A stretch of 64,000 bases of DNA from Ovis canadensis (taxonomy: Eukaryota; Chordata; Mammalia; Artiodactyla; Bovidae), in contig NC_091257.1 in the NCBI RefSeq assembly GCF_042477335.2, positions 42,936,501 to 43,000,500 of the forward strand, in the 5' to 3' direction. The notes under the pieces were generated by a model. The model had not been told where the DNA came from. It searched no databases and saw only the letters and a program-made list of their open reading frames with translations. Each line of letters starts with the position of its first letter. The first letter of the stretch is position 1. The translations under genes were made by a program, and so were the position numbers. Shown here piece after piece: positions 20,920 through 35,900 of the stretch.

Positions 20920-23900
20920 GTGAGAAGCCTTGAGGTCGTGGGCGTTGGCGACGGAGGAGCTGAGTGTCTGCGTCGGGGAGGGCCTGGGGAGAGGGGAACG
21001 GTGCTGAGAGGGTCCTTGCTGGGTGGGGCTCAGCCAGGACCCCGCCGCGGCCCCAGAGAGCCAGCAGCTAGACCCACTGTGCCCTTGGCACTCACTCGGG
21101 AGCCTTTGGGATGGAAGTGTGGGAACTGCAGGAAAACCCGAGACTGGCAGTTCTCTTTCCCCCTGCTGTCCCTCACGCCCATTCCCGTCTGTCGGTATTT
21201 TTCGGACCGCCCCAGTCCTTCAGGTCTTACACTTCTGTCGTTTTTCGAAGGCTTTGCACTTTATGTGTACTTCCTGCTTTGTTGCACAGGATACTAAAAA
21301 GATGTGGTTAAGGACCACGACTTAGTAAAATCAATAATTTTACAACTTCAAGGAGGTGGTTAAGTGAAACTGCCCTCACTCCATCAGTGCTCAGCATGTT
21401 CGAATCTGACAGCCGGTACAGTTTAGTGCTGTTGTCTTGATGGTTGTGAAGTCTTCAGGAGACTCCCTTTTCACTCTCAGTGAAATGTAACAGAGTGAAC
21501 GGGTAAATAATACCTGAGTACTGAGGATAGTTTTGACCTCAGGTACCCTCTTAGAGGGTCTTAACAACCCCAGGGACTCTTGTGGACTACGCCACTGTGA
21601 GAACACCTGACTTAAGTATTTGATGTAGTGTAAGTTGGGATTGTTAGCTTGGCAGATGGAGGTTTCATAATCATGGAAACTTTAAGAAATAATTAAGAAA
21701 GTGGAGCTAATTAAATAGACTTATTTAGCAAATGGTGTGGGGCAGAGCTTGTTCATATTTGTAACTTGGTATTTTCATCTCTTAACTGGGGGCCTTTTAC
21801 CTTTGATGAGTGGTTTCTCGAGTATTTGAAAAAGCTTATTTAGGTGTTGGAATGCACAGTGGGTGTTAGAAAGGGCCAGGTGTTGAAGTACAAAATATTT
21901 TGGGGGAAAATGGAATCAGGAAAAGCTCAGCGCATTCTCAGGGTTTACAACATGCATGTTTGCATAATCAAGTTCTTTGTCTTGGAAATAGACCAACCTT
22001 TAAAAATGATTAATTATAAACACTGATTCTACATAATTGTTCTTAATTTATCATCATGTATAAACTTTTTCTGGTATGTCTTTAATTTTGTAATTTGATA
22101 GTTGATTTAATTACTCAGATATCCCTGGCCAGGAGGTAAGATTGATTTCCCAGTTAGGGCCAGCAAAGGGACATACATGAGATGGGGATTAAAATACTGA
22201 AAGTCATAGTTCCAGTAATAGTAATCTGCAAGGCAGTATGCAGAAGGCTTCATATCTGATAGCTTGTTTAATTTGTACATCAATTCCATAAAGTTACTTG
22301 TTGCTCTCATTCACAGATGAGGAAATGGAAACTAACAGAAGCTAGGTTGATTTACAGACTGACATAGCACTGCATAGCTAGCAAGAGCGAGAGCCTGAAT
22401 TGGACTCCTCCTCTTCCACTCTAAAGCTTACATCCTTAACCACTGCAGACCAGCTGTTTATCTTCACCTGTGAACATAGAACTGGTGTTCATAGGGTTAA
22501 TCTAAGAATTAAATTACTTTAAATTAACATGCACAATTTGTGTTTTTCAAAGCACCATAGTATGCTTTCTCATTTGAGCTTTACAGCAACTCTGCTTGGT
22601 ATATAGGGCAGTTAGTATGTGCTTTCCACGGATGATGAAGCTGAGGGTTGCATGATTTTCTCCTGGCTCTGGGGTGGATCTCAGTCCCCACTGCGTGGGT
22701 GAGTTCTCCTGCATAACATAGGGCAGTATGTATAGTGAAAGTTGCTCAGTGGAGTCAGACTCTTTGCGACCCCATGGACTATATAGTCCATGGAATTCTC
22801 CAGGCCAGAATACTGGAGTGGGTAGCCTTTCCCTTCTCCAAAGGATCTTTCCCACCCAGGGAATCGAACCCAGGTCTTCTGCATTGCAGGTGGATTCTTT
22901 ACCAGCTGAGCCACAAGGGAAGCCCAGGAACACTGGAGTGGGTGGCCTGTTCCTTCTGTAGATCTTCCTGACCCAGGAATTGAACTGAGACCTGCTGCAT
23001 TGCAGGCGGATTCTTTACCCACTGAGCTATGAGGGAAGCCCGGACTGGACTTTTTCTTTTTAATGCCTGGGGAGACGTCATTTGCTTTGCCGCCATATAA
23101 TTTTATATGGAATTGTTTGCTTTGTAGCTTTTATCTTTCTATATCATAGTGTCTGTCAGTAACTTTCAAACTTTCCACCACCCCAGCCATAGTAAGAAAT
23201 AAATCTATATTTCGATCTGATATGTATGAAAAAAGTTTCATGCAACATTTCTTAAGTACATGTGATTCTATCATACATCTCTTTGTTTTAATCCATTGTC
23301 CTGTTTCATTTTTTAAACAATTTCTGGTCGCGGGCCAGTGAATCCTTTTCACTACCCTTTCTGTAGCTGGGAAATGCCCATTTCTGCTGTACTGTTTTTC
23401 CAGAAGCACCACCTCCTCTTTGGTCATTTTACAATGTAATGTTTAATTTCTGCTGTGACTTCTACAGCAAAGTTGTTGAGTTATATATGTTCTTCTTCAT
23501 ATTTTTTCTGTTATGGTTTATCATGGGATATTGACTACAGTCCTTTGTGCCATACAGTAGGACCTTGTTTATCCATCCTATATGGAGCTTGCTGTTACAG
23601 CTTTTTCTTTTTTAAATTAATTAATTAATTTTAAATTCTAGCAACATTTAGAATGTGCTGGGTCTTTGTTGCTGCGAGGGCTCTTTTGTAGTATTGCCAA
23701 GTGGAGTCTGCTCTCTAGTTGTAGTGCTTGGGTTTCTCATTTCGGTGGTTTCTCCTGTAGATTACGGGCTCTAGGCGTGAGGGCTTCAGTAGCTGCGACT
23801 TCTGGGCTCTAGAACTCGGGCTCAGTGGGCTCTGTTGCTCCTTGGCATGTGGGATCTTCCTGGATCAGGGATCAAACCCGTGTCTCCTGCATTGACAGGT

Positions 23901-26900
23901 GGATTCTTCACCACTGAGCCATCAGGGAAGCCCCTCAGCTTTTTCTTATTCGTCAGTAGTTGGATATAGTAAATACTTAGCTTGTGAGCGCCCCGTTGTC
24001 AGAACTGGAGGAGCTTCTAAAGCGGCCTCCTGTCCCCTGTGTTCAGTGCTCTGCCAGGTGTAACTACTTGGAGGTAAATTCGGCCTCCCGGTTGCTAAAA
24101 TGCCAGTGCTTTGGAGCCCTGGTGTTGGTGAGTCTTCATTTAATGCAAAGCCTCATTCACGTGGAAAGCCAGGCCACTACAGCACTCAGTGGGGCTTAAT
24201 TAGCAGTTTTATTAGTTGCAGTTTGGAAGATGGACTTTGTGTAGAATTTTAGCTTTGTTTTTTCCCAGTATTTGTTGAATGTTTCCTCTGTGCAGGTGCT
24301 ACACTGTGCCACAGAGGATTTTTTTTTTCAATAATGCTTGATCCTTTAAGGAATCCACTTTCAGTTTTATAAAGAGAAGCCATCAGCCAATAAATCCCTC
24401 ACCTTTCTCCTGTGAAAGTGGATGAGGTATTGGCTGTATATTGGGTCACACCTTCCACTTACATGTTGGAGCCCAACTCTTATCTTCATTAGCATCATCA
24501 GAACCTAAATATCACTTGTCTCCTTTCCTCCTGTGTCTTAATCTCTCTGCTGGCTTATCGCCAGCAGCACTGAAACGTACATGGTGTATGTATGTATGTT
24601 TCAGTGCTATATGTATGTTTTAACAAACATACATACATCTCCTTTTATTGTTTGTTTAACACAACTGTTATCAAAAATAAAATCAGAAAAAAACCCACAC
24701 AGCTGTCCTTTTTCTTTACAGCCAAGCTTCTTAAATTCTATTTCTCACTTACTCCTTAACCTGATTTCCGCCCTGGCAGTTACACTGTATCCGTCCTAAT
24801 CAGGGGCCGCAGTGACTGCCGTGGTTTCTTAACCTCAAGAGCATTTGTACTAGACTGGTCCACTTTCTCCAATCTTCCCTTGGCCTCTTACCCCACAGTG
24901 TCCTGCATTTGCGTCTACTTTTCAAGCTACTTATTTCTGATCTCCTTTAGAGGCTTCTCTTTTGTTGTTGTTTTTTTAGTGTTTGGTTTTTATTCGTTAA
25001 ATGTTGGTTTTCCTTAAAGTTTAGGCCTTGGCTACTTCACAGTGAAAATTCTCATATATATGCATACATATATGTATGCATATATATTTACTTTTCTTGG
25101 CTGGGCTGCATGACATGTGGGGTCTTGGTTCCCCGGCCAGGGTTGAACCCGCACTTCTTGCATTGAAAGCACAGAATCTTAACCACTGGACCACCAGGGA
25201 AGTCCCTCCAAGTTCTCTTATTTGAATTTCATATTCCCCTTCAGATTTCAGTTACCATCTGTATCAGAGGTTCTTAAGTGGAGCCTTTGGATGGACTTCG
25301 CAGTACCCATCAGCTCTTTGAAATATGAGAAAAAGTTTCAGTTCAGTTCAGTCACTCAGTCATGTCCATCTCTTTGTAATCCCATGAACCGCAGCACGCC
25401 AGGCCTCCCTGTCCATCACCAACTCCCAGAGTCCACCCAAACCCATGTCCATTGAGTCGGTGATGCCATCCAACATCTCATCCTCTATCATCCCCTTCTC
25501 CTCCTGCCTTCAATCTATCCCAGCTTCAGTGTCTTTTCCAATGAGTCAGCTCTTCGCATCAGGTGGCCAGAGTATTGGAGTTTCAGCTTCACTATCAGTC
25601 CTTCCAATGAACACCCAGGACTGATCTCCTTTAGGATGGACTGGTTGGATCTCCTTGCAGTCCAAGGGACTCTCAAGAGTTTTCTCCAACACCACAGCAT
25701 CAATTCTTCGGCACTCAGCCTTCTTCACAGTCCAATTCTCACATCCATACATGACCACTGGAAAAGCCATAGCCTTCACTAGACGGACCTTTGTTGACAA
25801 AGTAATGTCTCTGCTTTTTAATATGCTGTCTAGGTTGGTCATAACTTTCCTTCCATGGAGTAAGCGTCTTTTAATTTCATGGCTGCAATCACCATCTCAG
25901 GGACTTTGGAGCCCCCCAAAATAGTCAGCCACTGTTTCCCCATCTATTTGCCATGAAGTGATGGGACTGGATGCCATGATCTTAGTTTTCTGAATGTTAA
26001 GCTTTAAGCTCCTCTTTCACTTTCATCAAGAGGCTTTTTAGTTCTTCACTTTCTGCCATAAGGGTGGTGTCATCTGCATATCTGAGGTTATTGATATTTC
26101 TCCTGGCAACCTTGATTCCAGCTTGTGCTTCTTCCAGCCCAGTGTTTCTCATGATGTACTCTGCATAGAAGTTAAATAAGCAGGGAGACAATATCCAGCC
26201 TTGATGTACTCCTTTTCCTATTTGGAACAAGTCTGTTGGTCCATGTCCAGTTCTAACTGTTGCTTCCTGACCTGCATATAGGTTTCTCAAGAGGCAGGTC
26301 AGGTGGTCTGGTATTTCCATCTCTTTCAGAATTGTCCACAGTTTATTGTGATCCACACAGTCAAAGGCTTTGGCATAGTCAATAAAGCAGAAGTAGATGT
26401 TTTTTCTGGAATTCTCTTGCTTTTCTGATGATCCAGTGAATGTTGGCAATTTGATCTCTGGTTCCTCTGCCTTTTCTAAAACCAGCTTGAACGTCTGAAA
26501 GTTCATGGTTCATGTATTGCTGAATCCTGGCTTGGAGAATTTTGAGCATTACTTTACTAGCACGTGAGATGAGTGCAATTGTGTGGTAGTTTGAGCATTC
26601 TTTGGCATTGCCTTTCTTTGGGATTGGAATGAAAACTGACCTTGTCTAGTCCTGTGGCCACTGCTGAGTTTTCCCAATTTGCTGGCATATTGAGTGCAGC
26701 ACTTTCACAGCATCATCTTTCAGGATTTGAAATAGCTCCACTGGAATTCCATCACCTCCACTAGCTTTGTTCGTAGTGATGCTTCCTAAGGCCCACTTGA
26801 CTTCACATTCCAGGATGTCTGGCTCTAGGTGAGTGATCACACCATTGTGATTATCTGGGTCATGAAGATCTTTTTTGCATAGTTCTTCTGTGTATTCTTG

Positions 26901-29900
26901 CCACCTCTTCTTAGTATCTTCTGCTTCTGTTGGGTGCATGCCATTTCTGGTATGGTATATAAATAAAAAGTTTAGCATGTATATATATCTATGACCCCAC
27001 GTCCCCTCCTCCTGTTGATTATATTATTAAAGGGATCTTTGACTCAAAAAGGTCAAGAACTGGTCCTTTCTGGGCTGGTGAACATCTCTGTGCCCATTAA
27101 TCCCTAGCCCCAGGCAGCTGTCCTAACTCTCCTGACCCTTCTTCATTTATTCCAGTCCTTCAACTTGCCTTTATTCACACTTTCCCTTCATTCTCACAGT
27201 CTTCTATAAAACTCTCCAACACCTTTCTCTGTTTAGCGCTTGGTGAGGAGCCTTTCACAGATTTTTTGGTACAGTCAGAAAACAACATGGAAGGGAATTT
27301 GTCATGTTGGTACCATGTCTTGACATCTCCTGCAAAGAATTTTTTTCTCAGAACTTCACTGTGAAAGCTTTTAAATGTACAGAACACTCAAAATAATTGT
27401 ACTGTGAACACCCATATGCCTGCCATTTAGATTTGCAGTTAAACCTGCGATTAACATTTTAATATATTTGCTTTATTCTTTGACTGTCCATCTGTCCATC
27501 ATTGTATATCCATTCGTCAATCCATCTAGCAGTGCAGAAACTGCTTTTACCTCAGGACAGTAAAACAGGCAGACCATTTTAGAATAGTGGAAGGCAGCTG
27601 TTCCACACTTTGACAAGAGACACAGGCTAGGTCGTTACCGTTTCACCTAAAACAGATGAACCATAAAAACCTGGGAAACCGCTTGAAATGACCAAAGATG
27701 GCTCTTTAGATGAGTGTTTTCCAGCTGCTTACAGGGTCCTGAAGCCAAGGTACTGATCTTGATGCATTTCAGATTAATTTACAGGCATTGTTAAACTTTA
27801 CCCTTAAATATATATAATTGCCAGAATATAAGTTGACAGGTTTTTCATCGACTAGTGTTCAGTGTTTGTCTATACATATGAAGAAATACACAAATCGTAA
27901 GTGTCCCACTCAGTGATTTTCGATAAATGCATACGCATCTGTGTGACCCTGTGTGTATCAAGGTACAGAATATTGTGTTCATTCCATCTTGCAGTCAGCC
28001 TCTACCATCCCCAGAAGCAACTGCTGCTTCCATTTCTTTCCACCATCCATTGGCTTTGCCTGCCCTGCTGCTAAGTCGCTTCAGTCATGTCCAACTCTGT
28101 GCAGCCCCATAGACAGAAGCCCTCCAGGCTCCCCCATCCCTGGGATTCTCCAGGCAAGAACACTGGAGTGGGTTGCCATTTCCTTCTCCAATGCATGAAA
28201 GTGAAGTTGCTCAGTTGTGTCCGACTCTTAGCAACCCCCTGGACTGCAGCCCACCAGGCTCCTCCGTCCATGGGATTTTCCAGGCAAGAGTATTGGAGTG
28301 GCGTGCCATTGCCTTCTCCATTGCCTGCCCTAGGACTTCGTGTAAATGAGATCATACTATGGGCTCTTATATGACCCACTTTGTTTAATCAGAATAATGT
28401 GAATTTTATTCGTGTTGTTGCGTGTGTCAGTTGTTTGTTCCTTTTATTGCTGAGAAGTATTGTTTTGCACAAATGTACCAGTCTGTTGATCTGTTACCCT
28501 GAGGATGGTCACCTGGGCTGTTTCTAGGATTTAGCTGTGGACCCTCTTGTGAAAGTCTTTTGTTTTTTTAAGTCACTGATTTGTTTTTGGCTGTGCTGGG
28601 TCTTTGTTGCACTTTCTCTAGTTGTGGCACATGGGCTTCTCATTTCAGTGGCTTCTCTTGTGGCAGAGCTCGGGCTCTTGGGTTCGCAGGCTTCAGTAGT
28701 TGTGGTGCATGGGCTTAGTCGTGCCACGGCCTGTGGGATGTTCCTGGACCAGGGATCGAACCTGTGTCCTCTGCATTGGCCCCTGGGACAATTCCCTGGA
28801 ACACCAGGGAATCCCTGTGCAAGCCTTATGTTTTCATTTCTCGTAGGAAAATGCCGGGGAGTGGAATTGCTAGGTCATGGTGTTCGTTACATGTTTAGTT
28901 TTGTAGAAAGCCTAACCCTAACCCCAACCCCGCCCCCTCCTTCTGAAGCTCCGCCCTCCTTAAGCCCCACCCTTCCCGGCCTAAACCCCGCCCACTAATC
29001 AGAACTTTTCCCAGAGTGGTCGGACTGTGTCACACCTCCACCAGCAAAGTAAGACGGTTCAGATCTTGACATTGTGTCAGCAATTTGTGCTTCAGTCTAA
29101 CTTCAGCCAATCTGGTGGATGTATTGTAATATCTCATTGTGGTTTTAGTATACATCTCCCTTATGATTAATATTAAGTAGATCTTGTGTGTTTTTCTATT
29201 TGTATGTCTTTTGTGATGTGGCTTAAAATTACTTGCATATTTTAAAATTGGGTTGGTTGGTTTATCCTTGGTAAGTTCAAGGAATTCTTTATATATATCA
29301 TGGATATCACTCCTTTGTCAGTATGTATTGTGAATTTTCTAGACTGTGGGTTTTCTGTTCATCTTCTTAAAAGTTTTTAATTTTGATGATGTCCAGCTTA
29401 TCGATTTTTCATGGTTAATGTTGACTGTATCCTATCTGGGAATATAAAATAGCGTAACCTATTGAGAAACAGTTTGGCAGTTTCTTAAAAGTAAAACATA
29501 GGCCTGCTGAGTGATTGAGCTATTCCACTCCTAAGCATTCACTCAAGAGAGTAAGGTATTCTCTTATAATATCTTCTGAAAGTTTTATGGTTTTATCTTT
29601 TACAAAAACAAAATTTTTTTGAATCAGTTTTTTGGTATGATGTGAGGCAGGGGTGTGATTTATTTTATTTGGATATCCATTTGTTCCAGCACCCTTTATT
29701 GGTAATGTTTTTCCTTTCCCTTTGGATGGTTTTGGTATCATCAAAAATCAGTAATAGTTTGTGTGGCTCTGTCCTGCTCTGCTCTCTTGTCCTAATCTGT
29801 TTGTTGATCTTTATGCCAGTGCCTCACTGTCTTGATTGCCGTTGCAGTTTGGTGAGTTGTAAAATCAGGCAGTGTAAATGCTAACACTCTGTTTAATTTT

Positions 29901-32900
29901 GTGTTTTTAATTGAAGTATAGTTGCTCTACTTATGTAAGTTCCAGGTATACAGTAGAGTGATTCACAATGGTAAAGGTCCTGTTCCACTTAAAGTCATTA
30001 TAAAATACTGACTCTGTTCCCTGTGTTGTGCAGTATGTCCTTGGAGCTTATACGGAGTAGCTCGTACCTCTTACTCCCCGCCCCTATATTGCTCCTCCAC
30101 CCTTTCCGCTGGTAACCACCAGTTTGTTCTCTACTGTATCTGTGAGTCTCCTTTTTCTTTTTTATATTCACTAGTTTGTTGTACTTTTTAGATTCCACAT
30201 AAATTTGTTTTTCTCTGCCTGTTTTCACTTAGCACATGCCCTCCAAGTCCATCCATGTTGCTGCAGATGGCAAAATTTTGTTCTTTTTTATGACTAGGTA
30301 GTATTTTGTTGTGTGTATACGTACCACATCTTCTTTATCCATGTGCTTATTGGTGGACACTGAGGCTGCTTCCGTCTTGTGCTGCTTGCCTAAGCAGCTT
30401 TATTGGGGAATACTTGACACGCGCATGTTTAAGGTGCACAGCTTAGTGAGTTACGCCACGCCTGCACTGTGATGCTGTCCCCACAATGAGGAGCGTGAAC
30501 ATGTCTGCCTCCCCCCAGAGTTCCCTTGTGCCCCTGTGATCCTGCTTTCTTCCCCCTCCCTGGGCTCTACGTACCCTTCCACAGGCTGCTGTGGGTCCGC
30601 CTTCTGTTACTTAGATTGTACTTTCTAGAGTTTCATGCAGAGGTGTTTAATACAAGCTCTCTTGTCTGCTTCCTTTCATTCTAATTTTGAGATTCATTCA
30701 TGCACTTATAGCAGGATTTCATTATTTTTGTTACTGAACAGTCTTCTACCGTTGTATGATTTTACCCCCAATTTGTTTGTTCATTAGCCTGTTGATAGAC
30801 ATTTGCGTTGTTTCCATTTTTTGGCTCTCATGATAAAGCTGCTGTGAACATTAGTGTACAGGTTTCTGTTTGGACATATACTTTGATTTCTCTTGAATAA
30901 ATGCCTAGGAGTGAAATGGTTGGATAATACAGTAAGTGTATGTTTAACTTCTTCATTCAGGAGCCTGTGTAAGATTGGCGTTTATTTCTTACATACATTT
31001 TTGTCTAATTTTATATATGGTGATATGAAAAAAGTGAAAGTCATTCAGTCATGCCCAGCTCTTTGTGACCCCGTGGACTATAGAATCCATGGACTTCTCC
31101 AGGCCAGAATACTGGAGCGGGTAGCCTTCCCTTTCTCCAGGGATCTTCCCAACCCAGGGATTGAACCCAGATCTCCTGCTTTGCAGGTGGATTCTTTACT
31201 AGCTGAGCCACAAGGGAAGCACAAGTATATTGGAGTGGGTAGCCTATCCCTTGTCCTGCGAATCATCTTGACCCAGGAATTGAACAGGGGTCTCCTGCAT
31301 TGCAGGTGGATGCTTTACCAACTGAGCTACCAGGGAAGCCCCCATATGGTGATACAAATATATATAATTATGAAGTACATAGAATTCATCTGTGCAAGGT
31401 AAATTTTGGTATAGTTTTCTACTTTGGACGGCATCATTGAGAAAACATATTGCCTAGCTAGCAGGATCCCTTGACAGTTTACAGTTCTTACACTTTGAAA
31501 AGTATTGTGTCTGTTTAAATTCTGTTTGGGTGCCCAACCATTGGGTTTGTTTCTCCATACTCTTTCAGGCTTATTTCCATTCTTCAGCAGGAAACTGACC
31601 CTGTCCCATGGTTCGTGATCTCTCACGTTCTGCTTTGGGTGTTCAGGCTGTGTATTTGTTAGCTCTCCAGTGTCTTTTTGTAGAACTCTTGATGATGTTT
31701 GTGTTTGATGTTCTTTTTTTGTAAACACTAAAAATCTTAAATCTGATGGAAGGAATGATGATTCTAATTAGTGAAATGGTGACAGTCATGTTGCATTTGG
31801 TTTTTAGTTTTGACTCTTCTTCATTAGTGTGGGCTGAAGGTTCAGGTGATGTGGTAGAAAAATTTGTTCTCTTTAGGCCTGGGAATCTCAGGTTTATAAT
31901 CCAGACAGTACAACTTGGACAAAGCCCAAGAATAGCATGTGTGAAGCACCACGCAGGAATGAGGCTCTGTCTTTAAAAGAAGTGCTTTTTATGTATACCC
32001 TCTTCAACTTGTTTTTATAATCTGCCGGAGTGAGAGGTCCAGTGGAGAGTTCGAGTGCTTTAGGAGGGAACACACATTTACCTTCGGTTCACATGCTGTC
32101 TTAAAATCACTACCAGCCACTTCCAGGCTTGTGTTTGTAGGGCTGTGTTGTATATTCTGTCATTGAGTCAGCAAACGTAGAGTTCAAAGATTTGGAATAT
32201 AGCTAGAAAGGAAACTAACTTTGTAAAAGGAGTTAACAAGTCCTCCGTGACAGAGGGCTCTTTAAGTTTGGGCACATCCTCTATCCTGCCCAAGTTACCT
32301 ATAAAGGGGGATGTGTTACTAATCTTAGGTTTTGAAATACTGCAGTGTCAGTTGTGTCATGAATATATCTCCCCTAAGTTCGTTTGGTGTTTTCAGTGCG
32401 CCTTAGAAAATGTTTTAAACAGAAATCACCGCTTGATTCCTTTCCTTACAAACTGCTCTTTTGTTTCTAAACAAAAAGTGTGCAGGGTGATAGTGAAACC
32501 TGGCTGGGAGCCTTTTGTTTTGAACGACCTTCTTTTGCCCTGACGCGAAGGGTCACATAGTAAGAAGCAAAACACCTACATTTTTCTCAATATAACTTTT
32601 AAAAATGAGAAGCAAACTAGTTTTCAAAAATTAAATTTATTGTTAATAGATAACGCATTCAAATGATTCAAAATTCAAAACATACTGAAGGGTGAACAGT
32701 AAAAAGTGTCCTTCTTACCCATGTGCTCCAACGTCCAGTTCACCTCCTCCAAAGCAGCTAATATTGTCAACTTTGGGGTCTCCTGTAGTTATTTCATGCT
32801 TTAGAAGCAAATGTGAAGAAGCAAAGGTGTGTCTTTTCTCCTTTTTAAATAAAGATGGCAGCATATAGATTCTTTCTTCTGCACTTGCTTTTTTCATTTA

Positions 32901-35900
32901 TAAAAGTATAGAAACGACTTAATTAAAAAAAGAAAAACCTCCTTTAACAGAAATTGACAAAACCCTGAAACTGAAACAATAAATGAAGGAACTATAGGAA
33001 CCAGTGTGGAAGTTACTGGAAAAAAGGAAATAATAAGTACAATAATTAGGTCAAATAATGCATTAGTATGTTCTAATAAATTGGCAAATCAAAGTGAAAC
33101 AAATGACCAGAAAAACAAGAAATAGAAAATCTGAACAGACCAGTAAGGAAGAAATAAGAAAGGTGTCTGACAGCTGAGAGAAGGCAATTGAAAACAAAGA
33201 GAATTGCAGTTGATTTGAAGATCCTCAGATTAGCACCTTGCAAGTTAGTGATGAGCTCAAGGAATTTTTTGGTGGAGCATTAAGATGGACTCCTGTTGGT
33301 GGCCAGCTGCTCAGAGACCTGGCAGTGAGGAGATGGAGACAGACTTCAGTTCAGTCGCACAGTTGTGTCGGACTCTGCGACCCCATGGACTGCAGCACGC
33401 CAGGCCTCCCTGTCCATCACCAACTCCCAGAGTTTACTCAGACTCATGTTCATTGAGTCAGTGATGCCATCCAGCCATTTCATCCTCTGTCGTCTCCTTC
33501 TCCTCCCGCCCTCAATCTTTCCCAGCATCAGGGTCTTTTCCAGTGAGTCAGTTCTTTGCATCAGGTGGCCAAAGTATTGGAGTTTCAGCTTCAGCATCAG
33601 TCCTTGCAATGAATATTCAGGACTGATTTCCTTTGGAGACAGACTAGAGAACATTTTATGGTAGTTCTGCTGTAAATGGTGCTTAGCGTGATACCCAGCA
33701 CAGGTAATGAATGTTTCCTTTAAGGTTGCAGAGTCTTGAGCCATATGTAAGTGATGATCATTTGCACCAGTAGAGAAATAAAAGGGGGAGATGCAGGAGA
33801 GAAAATAGATACTGAACTATGAGAAAGGCAGGAGGATTTGAGATCTGGAAGACAGGTAGAAGGGGTTGGCCTTAGACAGGACAAGGGTTTCCTCTTCCAT
33901 TCTTAAATGAAGAAGGGGTCGGTGCTGGTAGGAATTCAGAGTTCTTGTTTGCTGGCTTCCCGTTTCTTTGTAGAGTGGCTTCATCATATGCTAAAAGTAA
34001 CAGGAGACATAAAGGGCTTAGAGGTTTGAGAGAATGGAGAGTGAATAATGATCAGTGTAGACAATAGGGGAGGAAACTGGGTTAAATACACCAGGATCAG
34101 TGGGCAGCATTGGGACCCAAATGGCTTCCCAGCATTTAAGAGCTAGCGCAGGCCTGGAGAACGCCAGCAAGTGGACTTTTCTCAGACAGGACACTTTTGG
34201 TCTTAGAACACTTGTTGGTCTCTCTCACGTTCTTAATTACAAGTCCAGAGAGCTTTTGTTTGTGTACAATGTATTGTGTAGATCTCTACTCTATTAGAAA
34301 TTAAAACTAAGGTATTAAAAACGTATATGTATATGCCATGTAGAAGTATAGTTAAGAAAAACCCATCGTGTTAGCATAAGTAACGCATTTTTATAAAAAC
34401 TGTTTTCTAAAACAGTAGAAGTTTATTGAGAAGAATGGCATGTTTTATGTTTTGCCAGTCTCCCCAACTGTATTAGTAGACAAATGGATCTTCCTGTTTC
34501 TTTTTTTCAGCCTGTTGCAGTATGTTGTTTTTATTCAAGTAGCTGAATAAAATTCATCTTGAGAAGGAGACGTAGTTAGAAAAGGGAGTATTTTAATAAC
34601 CTTTTCAGTAATTGTGGATATTTTTCTTTGATATTATACCAGAACTGGTAACCAAAAGTGGTGAGTTTCTTAAAAATTCCATTCTGTTCAATCGCTCAGT
34701 TGTGTCCGACTCTTTGCGACCCCATGGACTGCAGCACGCCAGGCCTCCCTGTCTATCACCAACTCCTGGAGTTTATCCAAACTCATCTCCATTGAGTCAG
34801 TGATGCCATCCAACCATCTCATCCTCTGTTGGCCCCTTCTCCAGCCTTCAATCTTTCCCAGCTTCAGGGTCTTTTCCTGTGAGTCAGCTCTTCGCATCAG
34901 CTGGCCAGAGTATTGGAGTTTCAGCTTCAGCATCAGTCTTTCCAATGAATATTCAGGACCGATCTCCTTTAGGATGGACTGGTTGGATCTCTTTGCAGCC
35001 CAAGGACTCTCAAGAGTCTTCTCTAACACCACAGTTCAAAAGCACCAATTCTTTGGCGCTCAGCTTTCTTTATAGTCCAACTCTCACATCCACACATGAC
35101 TACTGGACTGCAAGGAGATCCAACCAGTCCATCCTAAAGGAGATCAGTCCTGGGTGTTCATTGGAAGGACTGATATTGAAGCTGAAACTCCAATACTTTG
35201 GCCACCTGATGCAAAGTGCTGACTCATTTGAAAAGACCCTGATGCTGGGAAGGATTGAGGGCACGAGGAGAAAGGGACAACAGAGGATGAGATGGTTGGA
35301 TAGCATCACCAACTCAATGGACATGGGTTTGGGTGGACTCTGGGAGTTGGTGATGGAGAGGGAGGCCTGGCGTGCTGCAGTCCATGGGGTCGCAAAGAGT
35401 CGGACACAACTGAGCAACTGAACTGACTAGATGGGCCTTTGTTGGCAAAGTAATGTCTCTGCTTTTTAATATGCTGTCTAGGTTGGTCATAACTTTTCTT
35501 CCAAGGAGTAAGCATCTTTTAATTTCATGGCTTCAGTCACCGTCTGCAGTGATTTTGGAGCCCCCAAATATAAAGTCTGCCACTGTTTCCACTGTTTTCC
35601 CATCTATTTCCCATGAAGTGATGGGACTAGATGCCATGATCTTTGTTTTCTGAATGTTGAGCTTTAAGCCAACTTTTTCACTCTCCTCTTTCACTTTCAT
35701 CAAGAGGCTCTTTAGTTCATCTTCATTTTCTGCCATAAGGGTGGTGTCATCTGCATATCTGAGGTTATTGATATTTCTCCCGACAATTTTGATTCCAGTT
35801 TGTGGTTAATCCAGCCCAGCATTTCTCATGATGTACTCTGCATATAAGTTAAATAAGCAGGGTGACAATATACAGCCTTGATATACTCCTTTTCCTATTT

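Larger units (their letters stand above)
20585..20950 (+). promoter_or_regulatory. PRPF18: PRPF18 CpG-rich promoter
   Basis: In an otherwise AT-rich region this block is GC-rich and keeps CpGs ('ggccgccagggggcgcca', 'ccctcggcgactacg', 'ttccgccggaagccg'). It has no TATA box, as expected for a housekeeping gene. It spans the likely start site and exon 1. The exact transcription start cannot be placed from sequence; it is probably between about 20690 and 20760. Confidence 0.75.
28380..29890 (-). mobile_element. L1 LINE, antisense, interrupted
   Basis: L1 3' region and ORF2 end on the minus strand: 'cttttattgctgagaagtat', 'aatgccggggagtggaattg', 'acctccaccagcaaagtaag', 'tggatatccatttgttccag'. 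It is interrupted by a CHR SINE (28566-28816) and by a C-rich tract (28911-28995). Confidence 0.7.

Noticed and set aside
20740..21297. 185-codon open frame as an independent gene
   Set aside because: It is PRPF18 exon 1 with its leader and the start of intron 1; the conserved protein leaves this frame at the donor at 20920.
22860..22920. tRNA gene-like B-box sequences
   Set aside because: All tRNA-like stretches belong to Bov-tA or CHR SINE heads; none folds into a complete tRNA gene.
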